Assembly: GCA_029204225.1 (NCBI GenBank)
Contig: CM055111.1
Location: 47,421,224 to 47,485,223, forward strand
DNA: 64,000 nt
Direction: 5' to 3'
Origin: Diphasiastrum complanatum
Taxonomy: Eukaryota; Streptophyta; Lycopodiopsida; Lycopodiales; Lycopodiaceae
Shown piece by piece: positions 37,201 through 48,821 of the stretch (position 1 is its first letter; each line of letters begins with the position of its first letter). The notes under the pieces were generated by a model that had not been told where the DNA came from, did no database searches, and saw only the letters and a program-made list of their open reading frames with translations. The position numbers were made by a program, and so were the translations under genes.

Positions 37201-40200
37201 ATGAGAAGACATAAGCAATGCTGTTTGGCTAAGAGTTTTTGTTTATTGAATTTTATATTTTTGTTGTGACTTAGATCCTTTGACTTTTTGAGTTGCTTGT
37301 ATATTGTTAATGTTTACTTCGTTCATGATATTATTCATCATAACTTTTTCTTTGAAAGAAACTTTATTTGCACTTTGTAACATAGATCTAGCGGTACCAG
37401 GATCCGCAAATCCCGGTACCGCGGATCCACACTGGTACCGCGGATCCATACTGATCCGCGGTACCATAATATATTAAATTTTTTTAATATTAATATTTAA
37501 TATTTTTTTTTAAATATATATATATATATTTTTTATTGTATTCTAGTGGGCAATATGGGTATCAGCTTGAAGCTGTTAACGAGAGCAATCCATTTCAAGG
37601 TAAATTTATAGCTAAAACAATATCTTTTGGCTTTTTTTGGGCAGATACAGCACTAAATAATATTAGGAAAAAATATTAAAAAAAATAAAAAAATAATATA
37701 TTGTGGTACCACAATATGTACTATACTCAAAACCTTTTGGATATTGAGCTTCTGCATGAAAAGAAATCTTTCGGGTTGTTAGATGTATCATGTAGTATTG
37801 ACCATCAGCATTCACAAAATCAGGTAAAGATCCAACATGATAGAGAGCAATATGAAAGGCAGTGCCAAGTTTCTAAGCAGGAAAGTCAAAATCGCTGGAA
37901 GCTGGAAAAGGTGAGGTCCTTTTCTTTGTATCAAATCACTGTATTAATAAGATAGTGTGGTCCTTGCGTATTATCAGGAAACATCTGTTTCAAGGTAAAA
38001 CCAGTAATAAGTCTTGTTTAACGGATTCAAATCATGAGGCTCTTGTACTTTAGTGAATGCTACTGAAGCTGTGAAGCATATTTCCAGGCATAGTCGCTAC
38101 AGGGTGCTAAGTTGCTTTTGCTTTATGTCTGCCTTTACCTCCATTATGTGAGCATTAGTTCTCTGATGTCCTTGTATCTATGAATTTTAGGGATTGTTAA
38201 TGCACAAGTCTGCATGAAGTTAAAAGTTCTTCAGATCTGACTAGGCTCGAAAATCAGCAAAATTTTGATTAGGTTGAAGGTTTTAGAGAACTCCTATTCA
38301 AAGTATACACCAAATGGGAATACTTTCATTTCTCGTCTCTTCTCCTTTATTCATCTCCAAGTGCTCGTCGGTCTCCGTTTGACTGCAAACTTGCTTTACA
38401 TTTTCTCCTCAATCTTTTGGTTTCCCCAATGTCACCATGCTTGCTTTTTGAAATTATCACTCAATACTACTACCTATCTGGCACCATTTGGTACTTAACA
38501 ATATGTTGCCGTATGTACAGAATGTGTTAAAAATTGTAATGAAACGAATTTGCCTATAAAATCCCCGAACTCCACTCATCTGAAAAAGGCTGCCAGTAGC
38601 AAGAGGAGAGGGGTGGTTGGAGATATTAGTTGTGGTTCCATTTGAGTGAAACGACTTCACATCGAGGGTTTTATCCTCATGCAGAGTACAATAGTAGGTT
38701 TTTTACTATCGCTAGTTTCAGTTTTGTGTTTTTTTTCTGCATGGTAGTTTTTCAATGTTTTTACTTGTTTTAGGGAAACTAATGATGGAGACATCATTTT
38801 TGGGCAGTAGGCATCATTTATCACCTCCCCAGTAGTGTTAGTACGTCCATTGTTGGTTTTAGCTCATGTGTTTTGTTCTTTTGCTTAAATTAGGCCTTTT
38901 CTAGGGTTTAGGCCATACGGGAGTGTGTTAGGGTGGTGTTTACGGCACGTCCCGGAACCCTAATGGGATTCCGGATCACGCTCCGGAATGCGCAACTTTG
39001 GCCCCCCAATCTTTGGGGCTGGGTTTTTACATAACGTTGGCCCATATTTTAGGTTTTTTGCATACTGTAGGCTCATTTTTAGTATTACCGTGCATGCTAT
39101 CATCAATATGTTTAGAGCTTGAAGAGGAAAAGGCAAAAAGGACCACCCTAAAATTTATTATTTTCCGTAAATACCTCTCATTTGTACCCTATATGCTACC
39201 TGCTGGTCTTTATTCAAATTTGAGGTTTTTTTTGGTGACGGATTTGTTGGTCTAAGGCTTTGTGTGAGACTCCTTTGTTATATCTTTCACTATTCTAATG
39301 AATTGGTGACAAGGATGTTGTGACATCTTAATCATCAATGTAGTCCATTCAAATTGTGGAATCCAGTGTTGCATATGATGATGCTTTAAATACTGTTTTG
39401 CAGAACGTTGAACACAAATGTCAGAGCCAAGTCTAGGTTAACTTTTATACATTTTTAGCACATCTGAGCCAGATGCAGCATAAACAAACAGGTGCATAAA
39501 TCCTATTGAGGGTTACGCATTTAAAATTGTCTTCTCAGAGTATCATTAGACTGCCTTTGTTTGAAACTTAGTTGCCCGTTCCGGAACGGAACGCGTTCTG
39601 GAACGTGTGTTCTGTTCCGGAAGTTGGCCAAATTTTTTTTAGATTAAGGAATGCAATCAAGATATATAGCGTGGCTGAGAAAGCGATTCTAGCTCGGATA
39701 TAGATAATGTGGTTTTTAACAAAGCAATGGAGATTAAGGAATGGTCAGAGTAGTATGTCCGAATATAAGGAGGACAGGATGTCGAAGCTACAAGATGTTC
39801 CAACCAAGGATCAGCAAGACAACAAGCGTCGTGATACTGCAGAAAAACGTAGTAATCAGATAACCACGGTCTCCTACTGGAAGCTCTTCCGTTATGCAGA
39901 TTTGCTTGATGTGACGGTAATGGTGGTAGGGGCAGTAGCAGCAGTGGTTAATGGATTCGTATTCCCAGCAATGTTCAGGCCCATGTCATCCACGGGTTTG
40001 AGACTCTCCGGAACGATCCCTCCAAGCTTACAGAGACGATGCATCTCAAATATAGCGATTCTAGGATCAACGTGTTTGTTAAAATAGCGATTCTAGGATC
40101 GTGTTTGGTAAAATTGATTTCTTTGTTAAAAATTACACATCATTGATTTCAAAACAATGATTTCAAATCGATTTCTGATCCGTAGCGTCCCTCAATGCTG

Positions 40201-43200
40201 TTTTTTTTTTCTCTAAAAAAACGTTCCGACCCAAAATGGTCGGAACGGGCTTCTAAGGTTTGAAAAGAAAACCTTCTAGATGTGGTCTTACTTTTTCAGT
40301 GAAGCTTTAGAATTGTTGGCCCCATTTTGTAGGCAGGATATATAGTAACTAATCAAAGTTGCATGTTCCGTTCTGGAACGTGTTCCAGAACATTAACTTT
40401 TTTTGTCTGTTTTTTCAAAAGCTGCCAATATGGGTATCTTGTGAAAGGATTTCAAAAGAGCAGTGCTGTTGCTTGGTTTCAGATGTTTAACCCCCAATAT
40501 CCATTATTCACTTCAATCAGATACTGAAGCAAATGAACATCAGATACTGAAGCAAATTGTTTTTGCAGATATATTCATTAACTATTCATTTCAATTTTAT
40601 CTGCTTCAGTATTTTTGCTATTTATTTGGATCGCAACCAGCGGTGGATCCCTGCCCAATGAGAAAAAATTGCAAATTTTTTGGCGATCCAGGACAGCGTT
40701 TCTGGCCCCAGATCGCAGGCGATCTGGATCGTTTTTGCAACGGATTGCGATCCGCTGCAATTCAGTACTAGTTTTCAAATGACATGCTTGGAATTGCATT
40801 TATCATTTTGCAATCAGTTTATGAACTGAGATTTGGTTAATTTTCGGTTTTTTTTCAGTTTGAGAAAGACAAAGACAAGTGCCATATCTTTTGTCCAAAT
40901 TCAATTAATAAACTCAAAATAGTGTTCACCTTGGGTACACTCCATCAAAAGAAAAGCGGGGGCAAATTGTTTTATTTCACAGAATATTTGCCTGTATAAC
41001 CTGTACAAACTGACATCAGTCATAGGCAGATCCGTAGGTGTAGTGGAGGTAGGGGAAAAGGGGGAGCTCTTATTCCCAAAAATATCATGCTGTAACTGCG
41101 CTGTACCAGCAATCTGCTGCTACAGCAGCTGTTACAGCGCAACAGCTGCTGTAGCAGAATGTTTCTGCTGCTGCGTTGGATCAGGAGATGCAGTAGCGAA
41201 CTGCTGCTGCATCGCTGCTGTTGCAGCGATCTCAGCCACCGTTGCAGCCATGGGAGTAGAGGAGGACGGGACAGGAGGGGGCCAGCCACAGCCCCCACTT
41301 TCTTTCTCGGCATGGAGGTGCTAGGGAATGGAGTGATGGAGCAGCGCTAGAGCATACTTTTTCTTCCAAATGTAAACTAGTTGCTTCACATTTACCTTAT
41401 AGGCTTTATATATTTGCTGCTTTTGTTTCTTGTGTTTTCTAAAATAATTCCTTCACATTCACATTAAAGGTCTTATATATTTGCTGCTTTTGTCTTGCAG
41501 GTCGATAGGGTAGGCAAAAAGGATGAGACTGAGCTTGAAAAAGGAATGGGACGTGAAGTTTTGCCACAAGAAGCTGCGCGGAATGGGATGAATGGGTCAT
41601 TTCACCGAGCAGTCAATGAGGAAGGATACATGTCTATGGAGAAATCTGTGCCAGCTATGAGAAGAGGAGATGTCTCTCAAGCCTCCCAGTCAGGATCAAA
41701 GGCAAGCAGGTACTTTGATAAAGCAGAGTCTGAGTATGGGAAGGATAGATGGGCTGGAAAAGATCTGTTGAGCGATGAAGGTATGCGTGTAAAAGATAGG
41801 CAGCTTTCCAATAGAAGACATACTTTTGTTGATGTACAACAAGAAGCAGTGTCGAAGGGTGGTACGCGCTATGATAATTCTACACCAGCGCATACTGGAA
41901 GAGATATAAATCACCGACAGAATACTCAAGGAGCTAGAAGAGATAGATTTGTGTATGATGCACCGTTATCAAGTAGAGCAAGCAACAAACTTGGTAGTAC
42001 AAAGGAAGCTGTTCAAGGACAGCTCTTAAATACTGAACGTGTGCAGCCAAGAACTGTGGGAGAAGCTATGAACCAGGGACACTTGTATTCAGTTACCGGA
42101 GAAACATCTCACAGTGATGTGAGAAAATTGGCAGTTCGAGGAGAGCTGCAGTTCCAAAAAGTAAGACTTGGAACAGGGAAAGTCTTTGAAAGTCGAGATC
42201 AACTAGTCAGAAAAGACGATGTAGCCCTAAAAGCGAGCTTAAGGCATTCAGACAAGCTTCAAAACAAAGATCAAACTCTTCACAGCAGGGAAGAGAAAAT
42301 GGGAAGGATTGGGATTGACAATCAGCTTAGGTTTGGACCTGTCTATCGACCTCCAAGTGCACGAACACCAAGGTTGCCAATCTCAGAAACACCAAGCCCA
42401 CAACAAGCACAAAAACCAAGCCCGCAACAAGCACAAACACCAAACCCACCAACATCACAAAATGAGACGACTTATTATTTTGATGAGTTGGATGCCGAGG
42501 TGGGATCTCAGGAAAATTTTCAGCCTGGTGCAAGTACTTCAAGAATCTCCTTATCTAATGCAAACCCTTTTCAGAGGAAAGGAACGTTTGAAGGAAGAAA
42601 CGCTTCACAGGTTGCAGGTTCTCCATGGAAAGATGCCAGCTTTGAAAATACGGAGTCACAGTCAGCAAGAGTTTTCTTTGAGAAGAGCGATATTCATGGA
42701 ACTGGAACATCTAATAATGCAGACTCTACTCCTCCAAGATGGGTTAATCCTCAGTTAGGAAAAGAAGTACCTGTGATGCCCGTGTCAAAGTCGAATTTTG
42801 ACGCTGGGAGACAGAATAGATACATTGATTCACCTATGACAAATGCAATCAAACTCGAAGCTGAAAATATCGAGAAATTTGTGGTGAATTTTGACACTCA
42901 AAAACAGAAAAGGCGGATTGGATATTTGAACTTAAATAGAGAAGATGGTGCGCAGAAAAGTTTGAGCAACTTTTCCGGTGCTTCTTCAGGCAATGGGCCT
43001 TCAGAGCAGCAAGAGGATCTTTCCAAGAAATCAGGTTACTATCACAGTGGAAAGCAAACAGGAGCCAAAGATCTTGCAGGAAAAGTTCACAGTACCAATC
43101 TTGTAGCTTCTGGAAGTTCTGCCCAGCCATATCAATCTCAAGCTGCCTCTGGTGATGAGCATCCTAGCAACACCACCCAGAAGGCAAGGTTACTGGGTGG

Positions 43201-44068
43201 GTCCGCGAAGAGCAAAGATAGAAGGCATTTCAGCAACAATTTAAGGGAAGATACTTATAGTCCCAAAGGGGCTCCTACTCAAGATTCTGTATATAGCGAT
43301 ATCCCTGATCCTTCAGCATTCAAATCTTCTCTGGAGTTGAGTATTTCTGGCTTTAGGAACAAAGAGAATGCAACAAGGATAATTGAGGCAAATAACAACT
43401 ACGAAGTAACTGGGGTGGCCACACATGACGAGTTTGAAGAAAGTTGGAGCTCACCATCTTTTCCCATTAACTCTTTGCCTAAAGTAAAGAGCGCGGAAGG
43501 TGTTTCTAGCAAGGCCTGGAGGTGGGGGGATGTGGTCGATGAAGCTGATGAAGCTGATGAAATGGAATTCGGTCCCTTGAAAATGAAGGCCGAGAACAAC
43601 TGGTCAGAAAAAGGACTGGCTGAATATGGTGGCAGGGTAGACACAATTACATCATCCCTTCCCAATGCAGCACAACAGCAGAAGAATTTTGTTGAGCACA
43701 GCCATCATATGGAAAGCAGGACAGTTGTCAAAGATGCTCCAAACAACATTGCTATCTTGGGTCAAACTTCAGCCAAGAAGAGTGTCTGGGAACGACTTGG
43801 GCCTCGCGAAGCTGCAACTGACAGATTGGACAAAACAAAATCTGCTGGTGATGGCCTTGTAATGAAGCCACCATATAGAAGCTCAAATTTTGATAGATCA
43901 CATACAGGCAACACATCACGTGGTAGGCAAGACACCCATTTCAGCGAATTCAACACTTTCCCGATTAACACTGGTGAAGCAGAACTGGTGCAAACATACA
44001 AAGATGAGAAGCAGAAGCGTGGCAAACTTGAATTGTATGTGCCTCGTCGAAGTTCACATAATTTTTGA
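34269..44068 (+). CDS. Large acidic disordered protein, unknown function
   Basis: Gene model: exon 1 34269-35843 (525 codons, donor ATC|GTAAGT), exon 2 37824-37910 (29 codons, ends AAAAG|GTGAGG), exon 3 41501-44068 (acceptor TCTTGCAG, about 855 codons to TGA). All junctions are phase 0, giving roughly 1,409 residues; further small exons in the introns are possible (a candidate GT-flanked piece lies near 37550-37602). Exon 1 is very acidic with a 17-residue repeat and a run of aspartates near residue 75. Exon 2 is basic-hydrophilic. Exon 3 is rich in Ser, Lys, Gly and Gln, with PSPQQAQ repeats, YRPPSARTPRL, an acidic DEADEADEMEFG patch after WRWGDVV, a KKSVWERLGPRE motif near the end, and GKLELYVPRRSS at the C terminus. 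SVWERLG occurs in several plant RNA-binding proteins, so an RNA-related nuclear role is possible, but I do not recognise the family. No signal peptide or membrane segment is seen. Confidence 0.75.
34566..34950 (+). repeat. 51-bp (17-residue) repeat in exon 1
   Basis: About seven and a half tandem units encode a 17-residue motif of the type HDINSADEVEGPILPEM. The H/L-D-x-N start and the P-E/P-P-E end are best kept. Substitutions preserve frame and acidity, and no unit is broken. Confidence 0.92.
36358..37075 (+). pseudogene. Penelope-like RT fragment in intron 1
   Basis: One plus frame, from about 36507 with three or four stops, reads LLDNLHIS, DSLCQQTIGFPMGTNCAVHL (motif B), ANFYLFSYEYEYI, VRRYIDDLFVPDLPNF (YIDD box at about 36720), CNFLDLSI, DVFDKR, and MPHISSNISDSVKYGVITSQIY, then CTSRDAFCR. 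The last block is a hallmark of the same Penelope-like RT family as 25600-27168. The fragment covers the part missing there (motif B). It sits in intron 1 of the 34269 gene in sense orientation and is degenerate. Confidence 0.65.
37391..37465. repeat. 19-bp palindromic KpnI/SacII/BamHI-like cluster
   Basis: GGTACCGCGGATCC occurs at 37415-37428 and 37434-37447 in a 19-bp period. An inverted GATCCGCGGTACC lies at 37453-37465 and a GCGGTACC-AG-GATCCGC variant at 37391-37407. It is a GC-rich island in very AT-rich intron DNA. Confidence 0.9.
37460..37712. mobile_element. Possible small inverted-repeat element
   Basis: GGTACCATAATATATT at 37460-37475 is matched in inverted form, with one or two differences, by AATATATTGTGGTACC ending at 37712. 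The AT-rich similarity continues inwards for some 15 more bases. The interval is about 250 bp, the size of a MITE. No target duplication is evident, and low complexity makes part of the match trivial. A potential exon-like piece (37550-37602) lies inside. Confidence 0.35.
39707..39995 (+). pseudogene. ABCB-type transporter N-terminal fragment
   Basis: The frame has a charged N-terminal stretch, then TTVSYWKLFRYADLLDVTVM, VVGAVAAVVNGFVFPAMF. This is the characteristic start of plant P-glycoprotein/ABCB half-transporters (xFxKLFxFADxxDxxLMxxGxxxAxxNGxxxPxM), where the first membrane helix begins. Homology stops after about 85 codons, where unrelated sequence follows. It lies in intron 2 of the 34269 gene, so it is a captured exon or processed scrap rather than a working gene. 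Confidence 0.6.
40222..40247. repeat. 10-bp perfect inverted repeat
   Basis: CGTTCCGACC, six-base loop, GGTCGGAACG. Part of the GTTCCG-rich sequence of this intron. Confidence 0.8.
41117..41157. repeat. 17-bp perfect hairpin in CTG-rich stretch
   Basis: CTGCTACAGCAGCTGTT, loop ACAGCGC, then AACAGCTGCTGTAGCAG. It sits in a GC-rich, CTGCTG/CAGCAG-laden part of intron 2, 340 bases before exon 3. Confidence 0.9.
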
Positions 44069-47000
44069 GTGGCACAATTTAGTTTCTAGTTCTAGTCCTA
44101 GCTTGCAGTAAGCAATCAGATTCTTCACAGAACAATAGGCGAGCCGTTTTTCCTCTGAAGAAGGGACTTTTTTTAAAATCAGGTGCATACAGCCAAGAAA
44201 ATGGCTAGAAAAGGTTTGCATACAGCTTTCTCAGTTGTTGTGGCGCCCAAAAACAAGTAGTATGTGTTTTTGGAGCTCAAATACACCAAAAGTCTTCGAA
44301 TGGCAGGCATATTTGATAGAATATGGCATGTTTTAGCGAAAGTGATGCTAACTCAATGCGGAGATTACTTCAGTTGAGCACTTTGCATTGATGCACGAGT
44401 GCTAGAAATAATCATTTGTACGTGAATACTGCCCAGACAAGGTTTTATCTGGCAAATGTCGTTACCAAGACAGCAGTTTAAGTACAAGACTGACAAATTG
44501 CAAACTTGATAGACTTTTATTGATTTTATTGATAGACAAATTCCAAAATACTGTCATAAAATTGCTTTTTTGGTAGTTTGATATTGCCATTGCTGAGAAA
44601 TTTTTCTTCCTATAAAAATCAATCCTGAGTCCTGACTATGCAACTGATTCATGCAATGGGGAGTGTAGTGGCTTTGGTCTTGCTATCCTAGATGGCAAAA
44701 AAGCAATTCAACTACGGCATAAATTAAGATTACACCATGAATCTTGTGTCCAAAAGCACTTTAGGTCCTATATGTCATACGCTATGAACTGCTCCCAAAT
44801 CAAACATGATATTTTTCTAGCAAGTCCAAGGAGAAACTAAAATTCTAAGCTCCAATCATCATACACGTAAGCTTTATGGACACTTGGTTGCATATTGTTT
44901 GGATGTAATTATTGGTTGTTTGTGGAACAAACAAGTTCTCTACTTGGCATGCACATTTTTGTGTGTAATTTATAGAGGGTGTTATTGATGTCCCTCTTGG
45001 CGTTAATTTAGAGTTGGTCATTGGTCACAATATCTAGGCTTTGTGTCCAATTTGGGAGTTCCAACTCTATGCTCAGATTGGAATAGTGCTTATTGGTAGT
45101 ACATACACCAAAACAAAATATGATCTTATAGTCACAGGTAGTGCTATCTAGTGTCTATGGATTGAAGATCTTGCAAAGACAATTCAATAACAACAATGAT
45201 AATTGAATAAGCAACAATCACAATCAACAATGAACATTAGTGGTGACACACAAAAATGGATACGATGATGTGCTTGATATATTGATTATATAACACCACT
45301 CGTATACACATCAAGAAGTGGTCATCAAGGCACAAACCTCTTTCACTCCAAGAAGAGACAAAAAAAGTGCCCTTAGTAAGTAACCTCACTTCACAAGGTT
45401 TGGACTCTTAACTAATTGGGCTTATGAAATGCCCTTAAAATTCACAAACCCTCTCGTTTCATATATCATTATACCTCATTCATATCAGGGGGCAACTATT
45501 TTATATTGGACTTGAGTCATTGGCATGACAGGAGTTACAGGTGGGATTCATGATGGAATCAGGAAGCTGCAAACGCAAATGGAAAAAGCACAAAGCTTTG
45601 AGAGCCAGCTCTAGGTTGGAGAGCTGATGGAGATTGCACGTAGTGTGATCGAAGGGCAAACACTATGGTGAGTGTTTTCTAGCGATCTACTAGAGGGGAC
45701 ACTGATGGTGAGGACTTCATGGTGTGTCCATTTGGGAGTACATGATGGCATTATAGTAGGGGGCCAGTCAGAGGCATTGGCATCGATGGGGAGACATCTA
45801 CCATCACAGGCGTGGATAAGCTATCTATAGCTTTCATGCATTTGGCTGTATTTGCAGGAGTCTAGGCTTGGCACAGGTGTTGGAATTTCCATGGTGCAGA
45901 TTCTCAGGTGGTGAGATCAGGGATAAGCCTAGAGGGAGTCACTCAGAGCCATATACCTCAGTACGATCAAGGAGACAGCAGTCTCGGGATCCCATGAGTA
46001 GCGACTCAAGGATATGCTTGCGTTGGCATGGTGTTGGGTGGCACATAGCCAAGGAGAGCGAGCAGATGCTAGGAGTCAGGTGGAATAGGTGATGCTTTGG
46101 AGTTCGGCTTGTCTAGCAGGATGGTGACCAGGATCGGAGACATCAGGTGAGCATAGTATGTGGATGACGAGTCCATTGGGGTGGCACTCAGGGGGATGCT
46201 ACAGTTGCTCAGGTATGATATGTTGTTTGATGTATGGACGATGTTCTTCAGCTGGTGCATCATGTGATGACCTAGGGACAGGTCATGCCTACTTGGAGGT
46301 AGATCGCATGGAGTGTACCTGGGGTGGTACATATCTTGAGGGCATGGAGTGCATTACGGGGTGATGTGGATCTAGCATGCCCATGGTTGTGAGCCAGCAA
46401 GGATGGAGATGGTTGCTCAGGGAGTGACGGCTGATACTTTGGCGAGTGATCAGGTGAGCTGCATGGTTATATGTACAGTTATCTCCAGGTTGGCGTCACA
46501 TGTTGTGTCTATCCATCATTATTTGGTAAGCATGATGCAGCTTTTGGTTAGATCCAGTTGGAGTCTGGTTGCACTATAGTTGGACAGATTCTTGGGGAGC
46601 TATCAGCGGGTAATGGATACTTGGTGATCAGATGATACAGGAGGGTACAGGGTTCTGGAGCTATCCTACCTGATATGCTATGGATCGTGGGTGAGTTATT
46701 CATCACGATAGTGGATCTAGTTTGCATTTGCTTTGGCTTGGACGCTATGATGGATGTGTTGGTGAGATAGGCTCCTTGGTGGGAGGCCTATATACTGGTC
46801 AAATCGGAGTTGCCAACGTCAAGCATGGGAAGTTGAGCCTACATGGGATGTAGGAAAGACAGATCATCATCAGTATCTTTGGGAGGTGGGCGAGCTACTC
46901 AGGTATAGCCTATGGTGAGGTTTGTGTACATTCATTCATTGAGTCCTTGGTAGACTCTTGTGCTTGGAACATGGGGAATGGATAGGGATCAGCTTTCAGG

Positions 47001-47220
47001 ACTTATTGGACAGTTGGATATGCTTGGACATGAGAGCATCTTGGTTACAAGTGCGGGCCATGGTTGGAGACCTGATTTGGAGACCAGTGGTGTAGCAGCA
47101 GATCTATAGGTGGCACACGTGTTGGTACGACAGGATACCACTTATGGGCAGGCCTTGGTCATGTATTTGATGCTTTATCATTCGTGTTGGTTTGCATGAG
47201 TGTGTGTGGGAGGGTATAAT
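44069..47220. other. 3' flank and non-coding stretch
   Basis: The first few hundred bases are presumably the 3' untranslated region of the preceding gene; no poly(A) site can be fixed. From about 45500 the sequence is richer in G on this strand (TGG, GGTG, GATGG words) and resembles the internal non-coding part of a retroelement, but no protein words were found. Confidence 0.45.
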
Positions 47221-47400
47221 CTTATGGTGGTAGTAAGATTTCCTCAGGTTGAGCTTCAGTCGCTCATTAATGTCAGCTTTACAGGTTTGTGCTTGTAAGT
47301 GCCTGATAGGATGTCAGCCTAGCTAGATGGAGGATGTAAGTCTCATGGTGGCAGTGGGATTTCCTCAGTTTGAGCCATGTCGCTCATGTGGTCCACTTGT
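47221..47400. repeat. Imperfect tandem duplication, about 120-bp period
   Basis: tcatggtggcagtgggatttcctcag with gagcc..gtcgctcat at 47341-47385 repeats a diverged copy at 47221-47265. Confidence 0.7.
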
Positions 47401-47616
47401 GTTCAAGTCGAATTGGGGACGAGTCAGTTGGTCGAGAGTGTGGTAGACTCTCTGTATGAGCATTGTGGTTGCATGATACTTTGTGAGTCAAACCTGGTGG
47501 TTTGTTGGTGTGCTTGACTGTGAGTCAAGTACAGAGTAGCAGGACATGCATATCTTTTGGACACTCCAGACATTGCTACAAATTATTTTTCTTTCACTCT
47601 TATCACATTTGAGCTT

Positions 47617-48060
47617 AAGGGAGAGAGTTAGAAATCAGAGTTAATCTGATATACATTTTAAATGTAAGTTCTAAATGTGATGATGTAATTATTGTACAGT
47701 TTATTTGGTTTACTATATATGGGTGTGATCGGGATGTGACCCGTTAGGATATATTGATCGGGCACTGATCCCGTAGACGGCTACTTGGGTTAGCCGGGTA
47801 GCCACACATAGGAAGAATTAGCCTGTACAGAGTTATTTACAGTACTTGCTATACTTGGGGGCATGTCCCAAGTTTGTCGGTTGAATTTGGCCATATTGGA
47901 CCCGACCTTAGTTTGACAGGTGGTAGGCCAATTTTAGGACACCTGCCTTTTCATGCAGTTTGTGAATACTCTATATGTACAGTGTTTCTTTGTAATCTAT
48001 TAACTTTTGATGTGCCATTTATGAGAGCTTGTGAGGAGTGGCTATGGTGATTGTGTGATG
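47617..48060 (+). other. Possible LTR remnant after purine tract
   Basis: AAGGGAGAGAG at 47617-47627 is a typical polypurine tract, followed by TTAGAAATCAGAG, which resembles the start of a copia LTR with its TG lost. The downstream 430 bases have a promoter-like TATATATGG near 47713. No paired LTR or primer-binding site was found. Confidence 0.3.
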
Positions 48061-48093
48061 TGATCTGCATACTGCACTAGATTTTATCAGAAT

Positions 48094-48820
48094 TTCAACT
48101 ATAGGATGGACATCCTGTGGCTTATGAAAGCAAGAAACTCAATCCTGCTCAATACAAGCTCTACAACCTGGACAATCAACAAGCCATCATGAGCACAAAT
48201 GTCATTTTTCTGGAAGACCAATTTTTTGACCACAAAGAGAAAGCTACAGCAAATTCTGACCCAAGGGTCGAAAATCAAAAAATTCATACTGACTCAGAAT
48301 CTCAACAAATCAAATCACATCAGATGGTCGAATTTCAAACAAGAAGAACAAATCGATCCAGACAACCTCCATCCCTATTTAGGAATGATCCAGCCTGCTA
48401 CTTTGTGTAAGAATCAAATACAAATTCTGAAGCAAAGTCATCTACTGATGTTGACCAGTGCAAGGCAACAATGGACACCAAATTTACATTACTAAACGAG
48501 AATGGTTTCTATCCAAACTCGGCAGACTTGAATTTTTATTTCAAGTCTGTATCGGCTCTCTTCATCAACTCCACTCTTTATGTAGATGATATTCTATTAT
48601 TTAGTATCAATCAAAATCTAATGAAGGATCTAAAATGCAAGTTAGCACTGGAGTTAAAAAGGTCTGATAAAGTTCCACGGAGTACAAAAATCGACCCAAC
48701 AAGACAAATCTGATGGCAACAGATTACTTCACAATGGCTCTGACAAAAGAGCAGCAGTTCAGATTCAACGACAAGTTAAATCTGAAGATCAAAGTTTCTC
48801 AAGATCCACATTAAGGGAGA
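48094..48820 (+). pseudogene. Copia element H remnant with gypsy-like start
   Basis: Opens with DGHPVAYESKKLNPAQ, the usual wording of a Ty3/gypsy RNase H. It runs without a break into YKLYNLDNQQAIMSTNVIFLED, the end of a copia integrase. The copia linker follows (RRTNRSRQPPSLF), then an RT scrap with LYVDDILLFSINQNLM (YVDD at about 48580), and the pol end TKEQQFRFNDKLNLKI. Most of RT and RNase H is deleted. AAGGGAGAG at 48813-48821 is the polypurine tract. Confidence 0.7.
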
Positions 48821-48821
48821 G

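Larger units (their letters stand above)
39580..40400. mobile_element. Possible transposon carrying ABCB fragment
   Basis: Similar palindromic words flank the interval: GTTCCGGAACGGAACGC and GTTCTGGAACGTGT near 39585-39615, and GTTCCGTTCTGGAACGTG near 40365-40385. Inside lie the ABCB-like fragment and a 32-bp near-duplication of agcgattctaggatc at about 40054 and 40086. Ends and target duplication cannot be fixed, so the call is tentative. Confidence 0.3.

Noticed and set aside
37391-37465. Vector or adaptor contamination
   Set aside because: The KpnI/SacII/BamHI words are diverged, inverted and flanked by native intron sequence, and no other vector-like sequence is present.
42309-42758. 149-codon overlapping plus frame
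   Set aside because: A shadow of exon 3; the His-Gln-rich content is the shifted PSPQQAQ repeat.
46069-46364. Short frames on both strands in G-rich DNA
   Set aside because: Composition-driven; no start context, motif or repeat partner.
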